Origin: Pseudomonas sp. St316
GTDB lineage: Bacteria > Pseudomonadota > Gammaproteobacteria > Pseudomonadales > Pseudomonadaceae
Direction: 5' to 3'
Assembly: GCF_018325905.1 (NCBI RefSeq)
Contig: NZ_AP021901.1
Span: forward strand, 2,976,001-3,040,000
DNA: 64,000 nucleotides
Shown: positions 46,988-55,638 of the stretch, in pieces
Layout of the letters: each line of letters starts with the position of its first letter
Position numbering within the stretch: position 1 is the stretch's first letter
Notes under the pieces: generated by a model
What the model was told of the DNA's origin: nothing
Database searches by the model: none
What the model saw: only the letters and a program-made list of their open reading frames with translations
Made by a program: the position numbers and the translations under genes

Positions 46988-47149
46988 ATGAGCGCATCAC
47001 AATCTCTTCCGCAGGCACAGCGTCAACGTTGCGAAGTCTGGACCCGAGTGATGGGGTATCACCGCCCGGTGGCGGCCTTCAACCCGGGCAAGCAATCTGA
47101 GCACCGTGAGCGGGTGCACTTCACCGAACGCGCGGCCGGGCGTCCATGA
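46988..47149 (+). CDS. Separate glycyl-radical segment of NrdD (53 residues)
   Basis: This short gene encodes CEVWTRVMGYHRPVAAFN and GKQSEHRERVHF, which match the C-terminal end of one-piece class III reductases. RVMGY (G23) corresponds to the glycyl-radical site. It has its own ribosome site (AAGGAGCTTCATCC before ATG), is in a different frame from nrdD, and overlaps nrdG by ATGA. It therefore is a gene and not a simple frameshift remnant. It would have to dock on NrdD, as the spare part YfiD/GrcA does on pyruvate formate-lyase. Confidence 0.85.
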   Translation: MSASQSLPQAQRQRCEVWTRVMGYHRPVAAFNPGKQSEHRERVHFTERAAGRP

Positions 47150-47841
47150 GTCGAGTGCTACGGGTCGGGGGCATGGTGCCCCTGACCACCCTCGATTATC
47201 CGGGCCAACTGGCGTGCGTACTGTTTTGCCAGGGGTGTGCCTGGCGTTGTCGTTATTGCCATAACCCGCAACTGATCCCGCCACGCGGTAGCGAGGAGGT
47301 GGATTGGTGCCGGGTGCTGGCGTTTTTGCAACGCCGTCAGGATCTGCTCGACGCCGTGGTGTTCAGCGGCGGTGAGCCAACCCTGCAAGACGGCCTGGCG
47401 CCGGCCATGGAGGAAGTGCGGCAGATGGGCTTTCGCATCGGCCTGCACAGCGCTGGCATCAAGCCGGCGGCCTTCGCCAAAGTGGTCGGGCAAGCCGACT
47501 GGGTGGGTTTCGACATCAAGGCCTTGCCCGAAGATGCCCTGGACGTGACCCGGGTCGAAGGCAGCGGCGCCGCCAACTGGCGCAGTCTCGACCATCTGCT
47601 GGCCAGCGGCGTGGATTATGAATGCCGCACCACGGTGCACTGGCATCTGTTCGACCCCGAGCGCCTGTTGACCCTCGCCCGGCGCTTGAGCGAACGGGGC
47701 GTCACCCGGTTTGCCGTGCAACTGGTACGTACCGCGCGGATGCTCGATCCGCATCTTTCCAGCGTCTCGGCACACGGCTTGCAACCTGAACTGTGGGCCG
47801 CGATGCGCGAGCTGTTTCCTTCGTTCGTGTTGCGCAGTTGA
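47146..47841 (+). CDS. nrdG: NrdG, activating radical SAM enzyme of class III reductase
   Basis: This 231-residue protein has the motif CAWRCRYC (C31, C35, C38) and FSGGEPTLQDG. It abstracts a hydrogen from the glycine of the NrdD glycyl-radical segment encoded just upstream. ATG 47146 overlaps that gene's stop. A terminator-like hairpin follows. Confidence 0.93.
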   Translation: MSRVLRVGGMVPLTTLDYPGQLACVLFCQGCAWRCRYCHNPQLIPPRGSEEVDWCRVLAFLQRRQDLLDAVVFSGGEPTLQDGLAPAMEEVRQMGFRIGLHSAGIKPAAFAKVVGQADWVGFDIKALPEDALDVTRVEGSGAANWRSLDHLLASGVDYECRTTVHWHLFDPERLLTLARRLSERGVTRFAVQLVRTARMLDPHLSSVSAHGLQPELWAAMRELFPSFVLRS

Positions 47842-47867
47842 CCGAGTGTCGGCGTGAGCGACCGACA

Positions 47868-47899
47868 GCGGTCCGGGATCACCGGGCCACTCTTTTTTC
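47868..47899 (+). terminator. Rho-independent terminator after nrdG
   Basis: GC-rich imperfect stem (GGTCCGG...CCGGGCC) is followed by CTCTTTTTTC, 27 nt after the nrdG stop. It separates the nrd genes from the chemoreceptor gene. Confidence 0.6.
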
Positions 47900-47953
47900 A
47901 TGGTTTTCAAATGCGCTGCCAGTGGGCAGGTAGTTGAACAGGGAGCATTTGAC

Positions 47954-49573
47954 ATGACCAGACTCACCACCGCCCGACGTATCGTGCTTGGTTTCGCCAT
48001 CGCGCCGTTGGCCTTGATCGCCTTGACGATCTACGCCTTGAGCGACCTGGCGATGTTGCGCGATCAGGCCGAACAGATCGTCAGGCAGGATTGGCCGAAG
48101 ATCGATCCGATCATGGTAATCGCCACAGGCGTGCGCGATAACGCCAGGAACACCCGGGACTTGCTGATCGACAAGAACAATGCGCAGGTCCAACAATCGA
48201 TCGATGCCACCCGGCAACGGATTACCCAGGCTTTTGCCACGCTGGAGCCGCTGTTCGATCAGCCTGAAGGCAAGGCCGCGTATGCCGAGCTGAAGAAGCG
48301 CCGCGAGGCCTATGTGGCGGCGTTCGTCCAGGTGCAGGCGTTGATCCGCCAAGGCGCTACGGACGAGGCGATGACGCAGCTCAAGCAAGGCGTGATGCCG
48401 GCAGAGCTTGAGGTGTACAAAAGCCTGGATGTGCTGATGGCGATGCAGGGCAAGGTCTTTGTCGAACGTGAACAGTTGGCCCAGGCGCGTTACAGCGATG
48501 CGCGGCGCAACATGCTGGCGTTGGTGCTGGCTTGCCTGGCCTTGGTGAGTACCGTGGCGATTCTGGTGACCCGCAGCGTGACCCGTCCCCTGGGCGGTGA
48601 ACCCAATGACGCGGCGCGGGTGCTTAACCTCATCGCCCAGGGTGACCTGACGATCCGCGTGCCGGTGGGTGTCGGCGCCAACGACAGTGTGATGAGCAAC
48701 ATGCATGACATGCAGCAGAGCCTCAACAGCATGGTTCGGCACATTGCGGCCTCGGTGGATCGGGTGGCCAGTTCCTCCGAAGAACTGAGCGCGGTGAGCA
48801 GCCAGACCAGCAGCACCTTGCAGTTGCAAGGGCATGAAATCGAACAGGCCGCCGCGGCCGTGAACCAGATGACCGCTGCGGTGGATGAAGTGGCGCGCAA
48901 TGCGGTGAGCACCAGCGAAGCCTCGCGAGTGTCCGAGCAAACGGCCCAGCGCGGGCGTGAACAGGTCCAGGAAACGGTCGCTTCCATTACCGCGCTGGCC
49001 GAAGGTGTGACGGACAGTTCCGGCCGAATCCAGCAATTGGCCGGGCGGGTGCAGGACATCAGTTCGGTGTTGGATGTGATCCGCAGCATTGCCGAGCAGA
49101 CCAATCTTCTGGCACTGAACGCTGCCATTGAAGCAGCCCGTGCCGGCGATGCCGGGCGTGGCTTTGCGGTGGTGGCCGATGAAGTCCGGGCGCTGGCTCA
49201 TCGGACCCAGGATTCAACTCGGGAAATCGAGGGCATGATCGGTAACATCCGCCTGGACAGCGGGCACGCGGTGAGCTCCATGCAAAACAACAGCGAGCTG
49301 GTGCAGGCTACGTTGCAAGTGGCCCAGCGTTCCGGCGATGCCCTGGACGAAATCGCCCGCTCGATCTCGCAGATCAACGAGCGCAACCTGATGATCGCCA
49401 GCGCCACGGAACAGCAGGCCCTGGTGGCACGAGAGGTGGACCGTAACCTGGTGGGCATTCGCAACCTGTCCGAACAGGTCATGCTGGGCGCCCGGCACAC
49501 CGACACCGCCGGCCAGGACTTGGCGCAGATGGCCGGGTCACTGCATCAGACGGTGGCGCGGTTCAAGGTGTAG
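47954..49573 (+). CDS. Methyl-accepting chemotaxis protein with 4HB sensor domain
   Basis: This 539-residue receptor has one helix near residues 10-32, a periplasmic four-helix bundle (about 33-185), a second helix, HAMP, and the signalling domain with the conserved tip [19 protein letters not shown]. The ligand is unknown. ATG 47954 is used; an 18-residue extension to 47900 has no ribosome site. It lies next to anaerobic genes, but no ANR box was found. Confidence 0.9.
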   Translation: MTRLTTARRIVLGFAIAPLALIALTIYALSDLAMLRDQAEQIVRQDWPKIDPIMVIATGVRDNARNTRDLLIDKNNAQVQQSIDATRQRITQAFATLEPLFDQPEGKAAYAELKKRREAYVAAFVQVQALIRQGATDEAMTQLKQGVMPAELEVYKSLDVLMAMQGKVFVEREQLAQARYSDARRNMLALVLACLALVSTVAILVTRSVTRPLGGEPNDAARVLNLIAQGDLTIRVPVGVGANDSVMSNMHDMQQSLNSMVRHIAASVDRVASSSEELSAVSSQTSSTLQLQGHEIEQAAAAVNQMTAAVDEVARNAVSTSEASRVSEQTAQRGREQVQETVASITALAEGVTDSSGRIQQLAGRVQDISSVLDVIRSIAEQTNLLALNAAIEAARAGDAGRGFAVVADEVRALAHRTQDSTREIEGMIGNIRLDSGHAVSSMQNNSELVQATLQVAQRSGDALDEIARSISQINERNLMIASATEQQALVAREVDRNLVGIRNLSEQVMLGARHTDTAGQDLAQMAGSLHQTVARFKV

Positions 49574-49625
49574 CCATTGCGAGAGTGAGGTGCTCAGCGA
49601 AATCGAGCGCTGTACACATCGCCCT

Positions 49626-49713
49626 GTGGGAGCGAGCTTGCTCGCGATAGCGGTGGGTCAGCTTGCATTGATGCCGAACTTGCCGACGTCATCGCGAGCA
49701 AGCTCGCTCCCAC
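49626..49713. repeat. REP doublet between chemoreceptor and ftrD
   Basis: Inverted arms GTGGGAGCGAGCTTGCTCGCGAT and complement surround a loop with GTCAGCTTGCATTGATG, close to the loop of the 179-bp array. It lies between converging genes. Confidence 0.85.
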
Positions 49714-49738
49714 AGGGTTTTGTGTCGAGTTCGGGGGA

Positions 49739-51105
49739 TCACCATCCCCAGAACTGTAGCCACCAGCCATACCCCACCAGGCCGCTGGCCAATACCAGGC
49801 AGGCCATGGCGGCCAGTCGCTGAACGGGTGATGCGGCGGTCTGTTCCAGGCGTTTGTAACCCAGCCACAGGCTCCAGGCAATCGCCGCTAGCAACAGACC
49901 GGCTCGCGCCGGCTGGACCCATTCAAGCAACAACCCTTCATAACGCAGCAGTTTGACCGTGGTGGCCGACAAGCCGAGGAACAACCCTGCACCGCCAAGG
50001 GGCGTCAGGGTGATGGCCAAGGGCCAATATTGTGCGCTATCCCCGAGAGGCGTGCCGCCAGGCGCATCAGCAGCGTCAGCGAAGTGCCTATCAGCAGCGC
50101 ACTCATGCCCAGGTACGCGACGATGCAAAATCCATCGAGCCAACTGAAACTGTCATTGAGTTGCGGATAGTGCGTCAGCAGCCACCAGGGCGCGTTGTCC
50201 TGGAGCGCCCAGAGCCAATCGTGACTGACCAGCCATTGGGCCAGGCTTTGTTTGAGGGCAATGAACCAAGGGCTGACGGTCCACTGGAAGGCGCCCATGG
50301 CCAGGCCTATGACACCGAACAACAGCAAGCGAACATCCCAGGATGAGAGGGTGTTAGCCGTGGAGTGCAGGATTTCTTCGTTGCTGGAGCGGGCAATCAA
50401 CCGCACCGCATCGCGTTGGCCACTGCATCGACCACAGGCGTGGCAATCGGCGGCGCCGCGCATACGGCGGATGTCCAGCAAGGGCGCGCAGTTGGGAGGA
50501 GGGCGACGTGGTGCCGGGTTTTCCAGCCAGCGTTGTTCGTCGACCTGAAAGTGCACCGGTGCCAAGCGAGCGAGTAGGGAAAAGACGCCGCTGACCGGGC
50601 ACAGGTACCGGCACCACACCCGCTTGCCCCGGGCGAACAACAGGCCGACGATCACCGCGGCGACCGTCGAGCCCCCCAGGATCAATAGCGCAGCCTGGGC
50701 GTAGTCGTAGACGCTGATCAGTTGACCGTAGAGGGTGGTCAGGCTGAACGCCAAGGTCGGCCACCCAGCCCAGCGCAACCCGCGTGGCATTCCCAGGCCC
50801 TTGCCATACTGGCTGGCCCATTCACTCAAGGCGCCTTCGGGGCACAGCACGCCACACCAGAGGCGACCGAACAACACGATCGACAGCAACACGAACGGCC
50901 ACCACAGGCCCCAGAACAGGAACTGCGCCAGCAGCGTGAGATTGTCGAACAGGCGTGCCTGACCGCTGGGCAATGGCAGCAGGGCCGGCACCACCAGCAG
51001 CACCGCGTAGAACAGCACCACCGCCCATTGCACGGCACGAATGGTTGCGCCATGGCGCCGCATGCCGTCGCCCAGGCGTTGGAGCCAGGGGTTCAGGTCG
51101 GGCAT
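49739..51105 (-). pseudogene. ftrD: FtrD-like 4Fe-4S membrane protein, interrupted by a frameshift
   Basis: Two overlapping frames encode one protein. From 51105 (MPDLNPWLQRLGDGM) it runs through several helices and CRYLCPVSG and CHACGRCSG cluster motifs to about 50046. There the frame would end at 50005 after ARLSGIAHNIGPWPSP. The next frame (49739 upwards) continues sensibly with GDSAQYWPLAITLTPLGGAG and two more helices. One extra G in the GGGG run at about 50042-50045 would join them. It may be a true loss or a sequencing error. The family feeds electrons in FtrABCD ferrous iron uptake. Confidence 0.75.
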
Positions 51106-51947
51106 GGCAGGTTTTCCGCCTTGCGCGGCCACAGCCAGCCTGCGACGACGCCCCAATAGCCCAGCCACACCAGCAGCGTCATCGCACTCGGGCTTGCGCG
51201 ATACCCGGTGAAGTCCGCGAGGAACCCGCCCAGACCATGGCCGTCGTCGAGTATCGCGCTGCTGTCCCACAGTGCGTCGCCAATGCCGCGATACACCGCC
51301 TCAGGCCAATCCATCGCGAGCAGTTGCCCGCCGACCCGCTCGATACCGCTGACCAGCAACGCCGCCCCCAACAGCAGCAGGATCGCTTCGCTGATGGCAA
51401 AGAAACGTGGCCATGAGATGAACCGGCGGCTGCTGTGCAGCAAGGAGACGGTCAGCAGCGACAGCACCAGCCCGGCCAGCGCGCCCACAGCGAACAAGCC
51501 CAGTTGCGGCCCTTGCAGACGCGCACCAGCGCCATACAGGAACACCACGGTTTCACTGCCTTCGCGGCTGACCGCCAGCAACGCCAGCACCAACAGCCCC
51601 AGGCCGCCCTGGCGGCTCAGGCGCAGGTCGGCGTGGCGCGTCAGGTCATGCTTGAGCGTCCTCGCGTTTCGGTGCATCCAGCCGACCATCTGCACGATCA
51701 GCAGGCTGGCGACCAGTGCCAACGATGCCTGGAACCATTCATTGGCCGTCCCGCTCATGGCCTCGCCGGCCAGCAGGATCAGGCCGGCCAGTACGCCCGA
51801 AAGCAACAGGCCCAGCGCCGCGCCGGTCCATACATAGCGCAACAGCTGGCTGGACTGTTGTTGCCGGCTGACCCAGGCCTGGAGAATCCCGATCACCAAT
51901 AACGCCTCGACGCTTTCGCGCCAGACAATAAACATTGATTGAGTCAT
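51093..51947 (-). CDS. ftrC: FtrC, FTR1-family iron permease
   Basis: This 284-residue protein has seven helices and two REXXE motifs (RESVE at 10-14 and REGSE near 134), which bind iron in FTR1 permeases. In the FtrABCD system it moves iron after oxidation of periplasmic Fe(II). It overlaps ftrD by 13 nt. Confidence 0.9.
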   Translation of the reverse strand: MTQSMFIVWRESVEALLVIGILQAWVSRQQQSSQLLRYVWTGAALGLLLSGVLAGLILLAGEAMSGTANEWFQASLALVASLLIVQMVGWMHRNARTLKHDLTRHADLRLSRQGGLGLLVLALLAVSREGSETVVFLYGAGARLQGPQLGLFAVGALAGLVLSLLTVSLLHSSRRFISWPRFFAISEAILLLLGAALLVSGIERVGGQLLAMDWPEAVYRGIGDALWDSSAILDDGHGLGGFLADFTGYRASPSAMTLLVWLGYWGVVAGWLWPRKAENLPCPT

Positions 51948-51969
51948 GCAAATGCCTCTTGCTGGCCGA

Positions 51970-52332
51970 TTACTGGGCGAGAATCCCGCCCTCGGGCAGT
52001 TGCGGATTGAATTCGTCGAAAAACGGATAGTGCCCGGGGCGTAGCGGGTGGATGACCACGAACGTGGTGACGCCGGGCGAGAGCACTTTCTCGACGCGCA
52101 ATGGTGTGCTTTCGAACTCCGCCGGACCCTGGCCGATGTTTTTCAGCACGATCTTGAACCGTTGCCCGGCCGGCACTTGCAGTTGCGACGGTGTGAAATG
52201 CCCATCGCGGATGCTCAGCTCGTAGGTCGGCAATTCGGCATGGGCGATCGAGGGCAGTAGCAAACCGGCCAGCGTCAACCAGGCCAGGCGTCGATGAGGC
52301 GCGAGGTGCCGGAGGCAGGAAGAGCAGCGCAT
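51970..52332 (-). CDS. ftrB: FtrB, periplasmic cupredoxin-like protein
   Basis: This 120-residue protein has an N-terminal signal and a cupredoxin-like fold (LSIRDGHFTPSQLQVPAGQRF, FVVIHPLRPGHYPFFDEF). In FtrABCD-type systems this component is thought to oxidise Fe(II) for the permease. The mature part lacks an obvious full copper-ligand set, so its chemistry is uncertain. It starts 2 nt after the ftrA stop. Confidence 0.8.
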   Translation of the reverse strand: MRCSSCLRHLAPHRRLAWLTLAGLLLPSIAHAELPTYELSIRDGHFTPSQLQVPAGQRFKIVLKNIGQGPAEFESTPLRVEKVLSPGVTTFVVIHPLRPGHYPFFDEFNPQLPEGGILAQ

Positions 52333-52334
52333 GC

Positions 52335-52865
52335 TCAGTACCCGCCTTTTTTACCGATCCCGGCGTAGACGAATTCGTAATGCAGTTCGCAGCGTTCGAA
52401 CCATGGTGCCACGCCGGTTTCCTTGTCGGTATGGCGGCCGAGGGAGCCATGGCCGCCAGGTGGCAGGACGGTGAACGTCAGTTGATATTTGCCAGGGCCG
52501 AGCAGCTTGACGTTGTCGCCATAGTGCGGCCCGTCATTGGCGACCATGGCGTGGAAGTCACCCTTGAGCTCAGTGTCGTTGCCTTGTTTCTTCAGTTGGA
52601 ACGACACATTGAGGTAGGGCACGAAACTGCCTTCCTGGAAACCCTGCTGGTTGTTCGCCGTGGCGCGGATGTCGGCTTCCAGGTGCACGTCGGAATCGGC
52701 TGTGGCGCGCATCATACCGGCCGGGGCCATTTCAATCGGCTGCAAATACACCGCACCGACCTCCAGTCCTGGGCACAGTTGCGGTTCGCCGATGGGGTAT
52801 TCCTTGGCCTGGGCCAGTGGTGCGAGAAACAGCAAGGCCAGAGGCAGAGTTGCAAGTGTGCGCAT
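52335..52865 (-). CDS. ftrA: FtrA, periplasmic P19/Tp34-family iron-binding protein
   Basis: This 176-residue protein has a signal peptide (1-20) and the P19 pattern: YPIGEPQLCPGLEVGAVYL, MAPAGMMRATADSDVHLEAD, FVPYLNVSFQL and GPHYGDNVKL. P19 proteins bind Fe(II) and copper. It is the first gene of ftrABCD. A Fur-like site lies about 55 bp upstream. Confidence 0.9.
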   Translation of the reverse strand: MRTLATLPLALLFLAPLAQAKEYPIGEPQLCPGLEVGAVYLQPIEMAPAGMMRATADSDVHLEADIRATANNQQGFQEGSFVPYLNVSFQLKKQGNDTELKGDFHAMVANDGPHYGDNVKLLGPGKYQLTFTVLPPGGHGSLGRHTDKETGVAPWFERCELHYEFVYAGIGKKGGY

Positions 52866-52918
52866 GATGACTTCCTGGTTGGCTAAATGATGGCGCCGAG
52901 TCTAGGAAGCTTTGCTGC

Positions 52919-52938
52919 GAATAATAATGATTCTTGTC
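52919..52938. promoter_or_regulatory. Possible Fur box upstream of ftrA
   Basis: GAATAATAATGATTCTTGTC resembles the AT-rich Fur site (repeated NAT triplets, GATAAT-like hexamers). It fits an iron-uptake operon but is not a close consensus match. Confidence 0.5.
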
Positions 52939-52995
52939 AATTTTCAGCGCGAATTTTTGAACGCCGAATGCCGATTCGATTCTGCACGGTTGTTC

Positions 52996-53009
52996 TTGAT
53001 CGGGATCAA
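52996..53009. promoter_or_regulatory. ANR/DNR box upstream of the DUF3079 gene
   Basis: TTGATCGGGATCAA is a perfect match. A -10-like TAGGGT at 53032-53037 predicts a start near 53044, placing the box at about -41.5. Confidence 0.85.
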
Positions 53010-53069
53010 GGGGCACTGCGCCCCGACGCTGTAGGGTGCGGGTACACCCATCAGTTATACGGGGTCGTC

Positions 53070-53321
53070 ATGGCAAAGCCCTTTCCTATCAGTCCCAAAC
53101 ATCCCGAGCGCATTTGCTGGGGGTGTGACCGTTACTGTCCGACCAGTGCCTTGGCCTGCGGCAACGGTGCCGATCGCACGATGCACCCGGCCGAGATGAT
53201 CGGGGAGGATTGGTACCTGCATGGGGATTGGGGGTTGGAGCTGGTCGACATTACCGCCAAGGTCATCGATCCAAGCGCCACTCACGTGAAGGAAGAAGGC
53301 AAACCTGTGGCCAGGGATTGA
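53070..53321 (+). CDS. DUF3079 family four-cysteine protein
   Basis: This 83-residue protein starts MAKPFPISPKHPERICWGCD and has cysteines at 16, 19, 23 and 30 (CX2CX3CX6C), followed by TMHPAEM and GDWGLE. The pattern suggests an Fe-S or zinc site. The function is unknown. It is a single gene behind a well-placed ANR box, so it is expected to be made under low oxygen. ATG 53070 is preferred to upstream starts, which would read through the promoter. Confidence 0.85.
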   Translation: MAKPFPISPKHPERICWGCDRYCPTSALACGNGADRTMHPAEMIGEDWYLHGDWGLELVDITAKVIDPSATHVKEEGKPVARD

Positions 53322-53412
53322 TCTCGCTCGGTTGCGCAGTGACCGCAACTTCTTGGAGCTGCTGCGCACCCAGCGGGAGCAAGCTCCCTCGCCACAGTGG
53401 ATCACACTTGTC

Positions 53413-55152
53413 TTAGAGCTTCGGCAATTGCCCGATCCGCCCCATCATCTCGGTCACGATCTGCAAGTCCAGCAGGAACTGCTCCACCGTCTTGAACTCA
53501 TTGTCGTTGTGACCGGTGTACTTGACGTCGGGCATGGCCAGGCCGAACTGCACGCCATTGGGCAAGTCATGAACCGAAGTGGCGCCGGCAGAGGTGCCGT
53601 ACTTGTGTTCCATGCCCAGGTTTTCACTTGCCACGGCCAGCAGTGCCTTGACCCATTCACCCTCAGGGTTGCGGTACATCGGTTCGTCAATGGAATAGTC
53701 GAAGGCCACCGCGACGTCGGACTTCTTGCTCCAGGCGGCCAGTTTGTCGGCGATGTCAGTCTTCAGGGCTTGCGTGGACTTGCCCACCGGCACCCGCAGG
53801 TTGACCGCCAACTTGAAGGTCTTCTCATCCATGCCGACGTAGGTCAGGGACGCGGTCAGCGGGCCCATGAAGGCGTCGGAAAAACCAATGCCCAGTTTGC
53901 TGCCCAGATAGTCCAGGCCCCAGTTGTCGGCGGCATAGCGGGCGGCGTCGGTGATGTGGTTGCGTTTGAGCGCGACCTTGCCATCGAGGCCGTTGATGAA
54001 GTCCAGCATCCTTGCCACCGGGTTGACGCCTGACTCGGGCTCGGAGGAGTGGGCGGAAACGCCGGTGAAGGTCAGTTGAACGTCCTTGCCGACGACCTGG
54101 CTGGTCACCTCGAAGTTACCGCCATTGCGCTTGGCATAGTCGGTACCGGCCTTGAGCAGGCTGGCAGCCAGTTCGGCGGGCTTGTCGCTGGCGAAGGTGG
54201 CAACGGACGTCGACGGAATCTGATTGGTCGCCAGGCCGCCCGTCAGCGCGGTAATTTCTGCCCCCTTGCCCTGTGCGGCGCGCCGGGTGAAGTTCGCCAT
54301 GACGGTGCCGTAGCCTTTCTCGGCAATCACTACGGGGTAGCCGCCATCCAGCGCCAGGTTGTAGTTGGGCGTCGGGTTGCGTTCGAAATAATAGGGGATG
54401 GCGTCGCCGCTGGTTTCCTCGGTGGTGTCGACCAGCAGTTTGAAGTTGCGCGCCAGCGGCAGTTTTTCTTCCTTGATGATTTTCATGGCATAGAGCGCGA
54501 CCACGATGCCGTTCTTGTCGTCTTCGGTACCGCGGCCATACATGCGGTCGCCCACCAGGGTGACCTTGAACGGGTCGAGGCGGGTGCCATCTTTCAACAC
54601 CCAGTTTTCTGGCGTTACCGGCACCACATCGGCATGGGCGTGAATGCCCACGACTTCGTCGCCGCTGCCTTCGAGGGAAATCTCATAGACGCGGTTGTCG
54701 ACATTGCGGAAGTTGAGGTTGAACGCCTCGGCCAGGCTTTTGATCTTGTCGGCGATCTTGAGGAACTCCGGGTTCTCGTGCTGGGCAACGCCGTCCTTGC
54801 GAAAGGTCGGGATGGCGACCAGTTCCTTGAGTGTCTCGGTGGCCGCTTGGCCGTATTTGACTCGGGCATAGAGGCCCAGCAGGCGGTGGATTTCGTTCTG
54901 CTGTTCAGCGGAAAGGGCTTTGTTGCCTTCGAACGCGCTGATGGCCGGGCCGAGGTTGGCGGTTTTGCCCAGGTCGCTCTTGGCCACCTCTGTCAGGAAT
55001 TGCCTGAAATCGGGGGCTGAGGTGTTGGAGAAGGTTTTGACGAGGGCTGCGCCCTGTTGGGCGGTGATGTTGGCGAAGGCCGGCGTGGCCATCGATGCAA
55101 GGCCGGACAGCATCAGGGTGGCTATGGCCAGGTGTTTGAGCGAGAAGTCCAT
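53413..55152 (-). CDS. Secreted M20 family dipeptidase
   Basis: This 579-residue metallopeptidase has a signal peptide (about 1-27). Zinc-site motifs include VGIHAHADVVP, YGRGTEDDKNG and DTTEETSGD, with a later histidine in FTGVSAHSSEPESG. It is likely a PepV-like dipeptidase of the periplasm. It stands alone, between DUF3079 and a repeat cluster, with no sign of anaerobic control. Confidence 0.88.
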   Translation of the reverse strand: MDFSLKHLAIATLMLSGLASMATPAFANITAQQGAALVKTFSNTSAPDFRQFLTEVAKSDLGKTANLGPAISAFEGNKALSAEQQNEIHRLLGLYARVKYGQAATETLKELVAIPTFRKDGVAQHENPEFLKIADKIKSLAEAFNLNFRNVDNRVYEISLEGSGDEVVGIHAHADVVPVTPENWVLKDGTRLDPFKVTLVGDRMYGRGTEDDKNGIVVALYAMKIIKEEKLPLARNFKLLVDTTEETSGDAIPYYFERNPTPNYNLALDGGYPVVIAEKGYGTVMANFTRRAAQGKGAEITALTGGLATNQIPSTSVATFASDKPAELAASLLKAGTDYAKRNGGNFEVTSQVVGKDVQLTFTGVSAHSSEPESGVNPVARMLDFINGLDGKVALKRNHITDAARYAADNWGLDYLGSKLGIGFSDAFMGPLTASLTYVGMDEKTFKLAVNLRVPVGKSTQALKTDIADKLAAWSKKSDVAVAFDYSIDEPMYRNPEGEWVKALLAVASENLGMEHKYGTSAGATSVHDLPNGVQFGLAMPDVKYTGHNDNEFKTVEQFLLDLQIVTEMMGRIGQLPKL

Positions 55153-55333
55153 TGCTGGGCATTCCTTTGCAGGCGGTAGGTGGGAAGTGTCTGATTTGAT
55201 GACACAAACGCTTGCAACCTAACACCGCGAGGAAGTAGTGGGGGAGTCCTGCAGGAAAATCTGTCGCACAGCGAAGCAAAAACGGCGCACAAATGAAAAA
55301 TGGCGCAGGGCCATCAAATACCCGAGAACCTAT

Positions 55334-55625
55334 GTGGGAGCGAGCTTGCTCGCGATGGCGGCGCCACATTCAACATCGATGCAGGCAGACCCACCGCTAT
55401 CGCGAGCAAGCCCGCTCACACAGGGAATCGGTGCCGGATACCAAGTGCCGTGAACACCCGCAATCCACTGTGGGAGCGAGCTTGCTCGCGATGGCGGCGC
55501 CACATTCAACATCGATGCAGGCAGACCCACCGCTATCGCGAGCAAGCTCGCTCCCACAGGGAATCGGTGCCGGACACCAAGTGTCGTGAACACCCGCAAC
55601 CCACTGTGGGAGCAAGTGCTCCCAC
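55334..55625. repeat. Two tandem REP doublets and a collapsed third copy
   Basis: REP doublets begin at 55334 and 55470 with a 136-bp period. A third start at 55606 is reduced to a 20-bp perfect hairpin (GTGGGAGCAAGTGCTCCCAC). It lies between converging genes upstream of the M20 gene and at the 3' end of rlhA. Confidence 0.88.
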
Positions 55626-55638
55626 AGGTGCGCATTGC

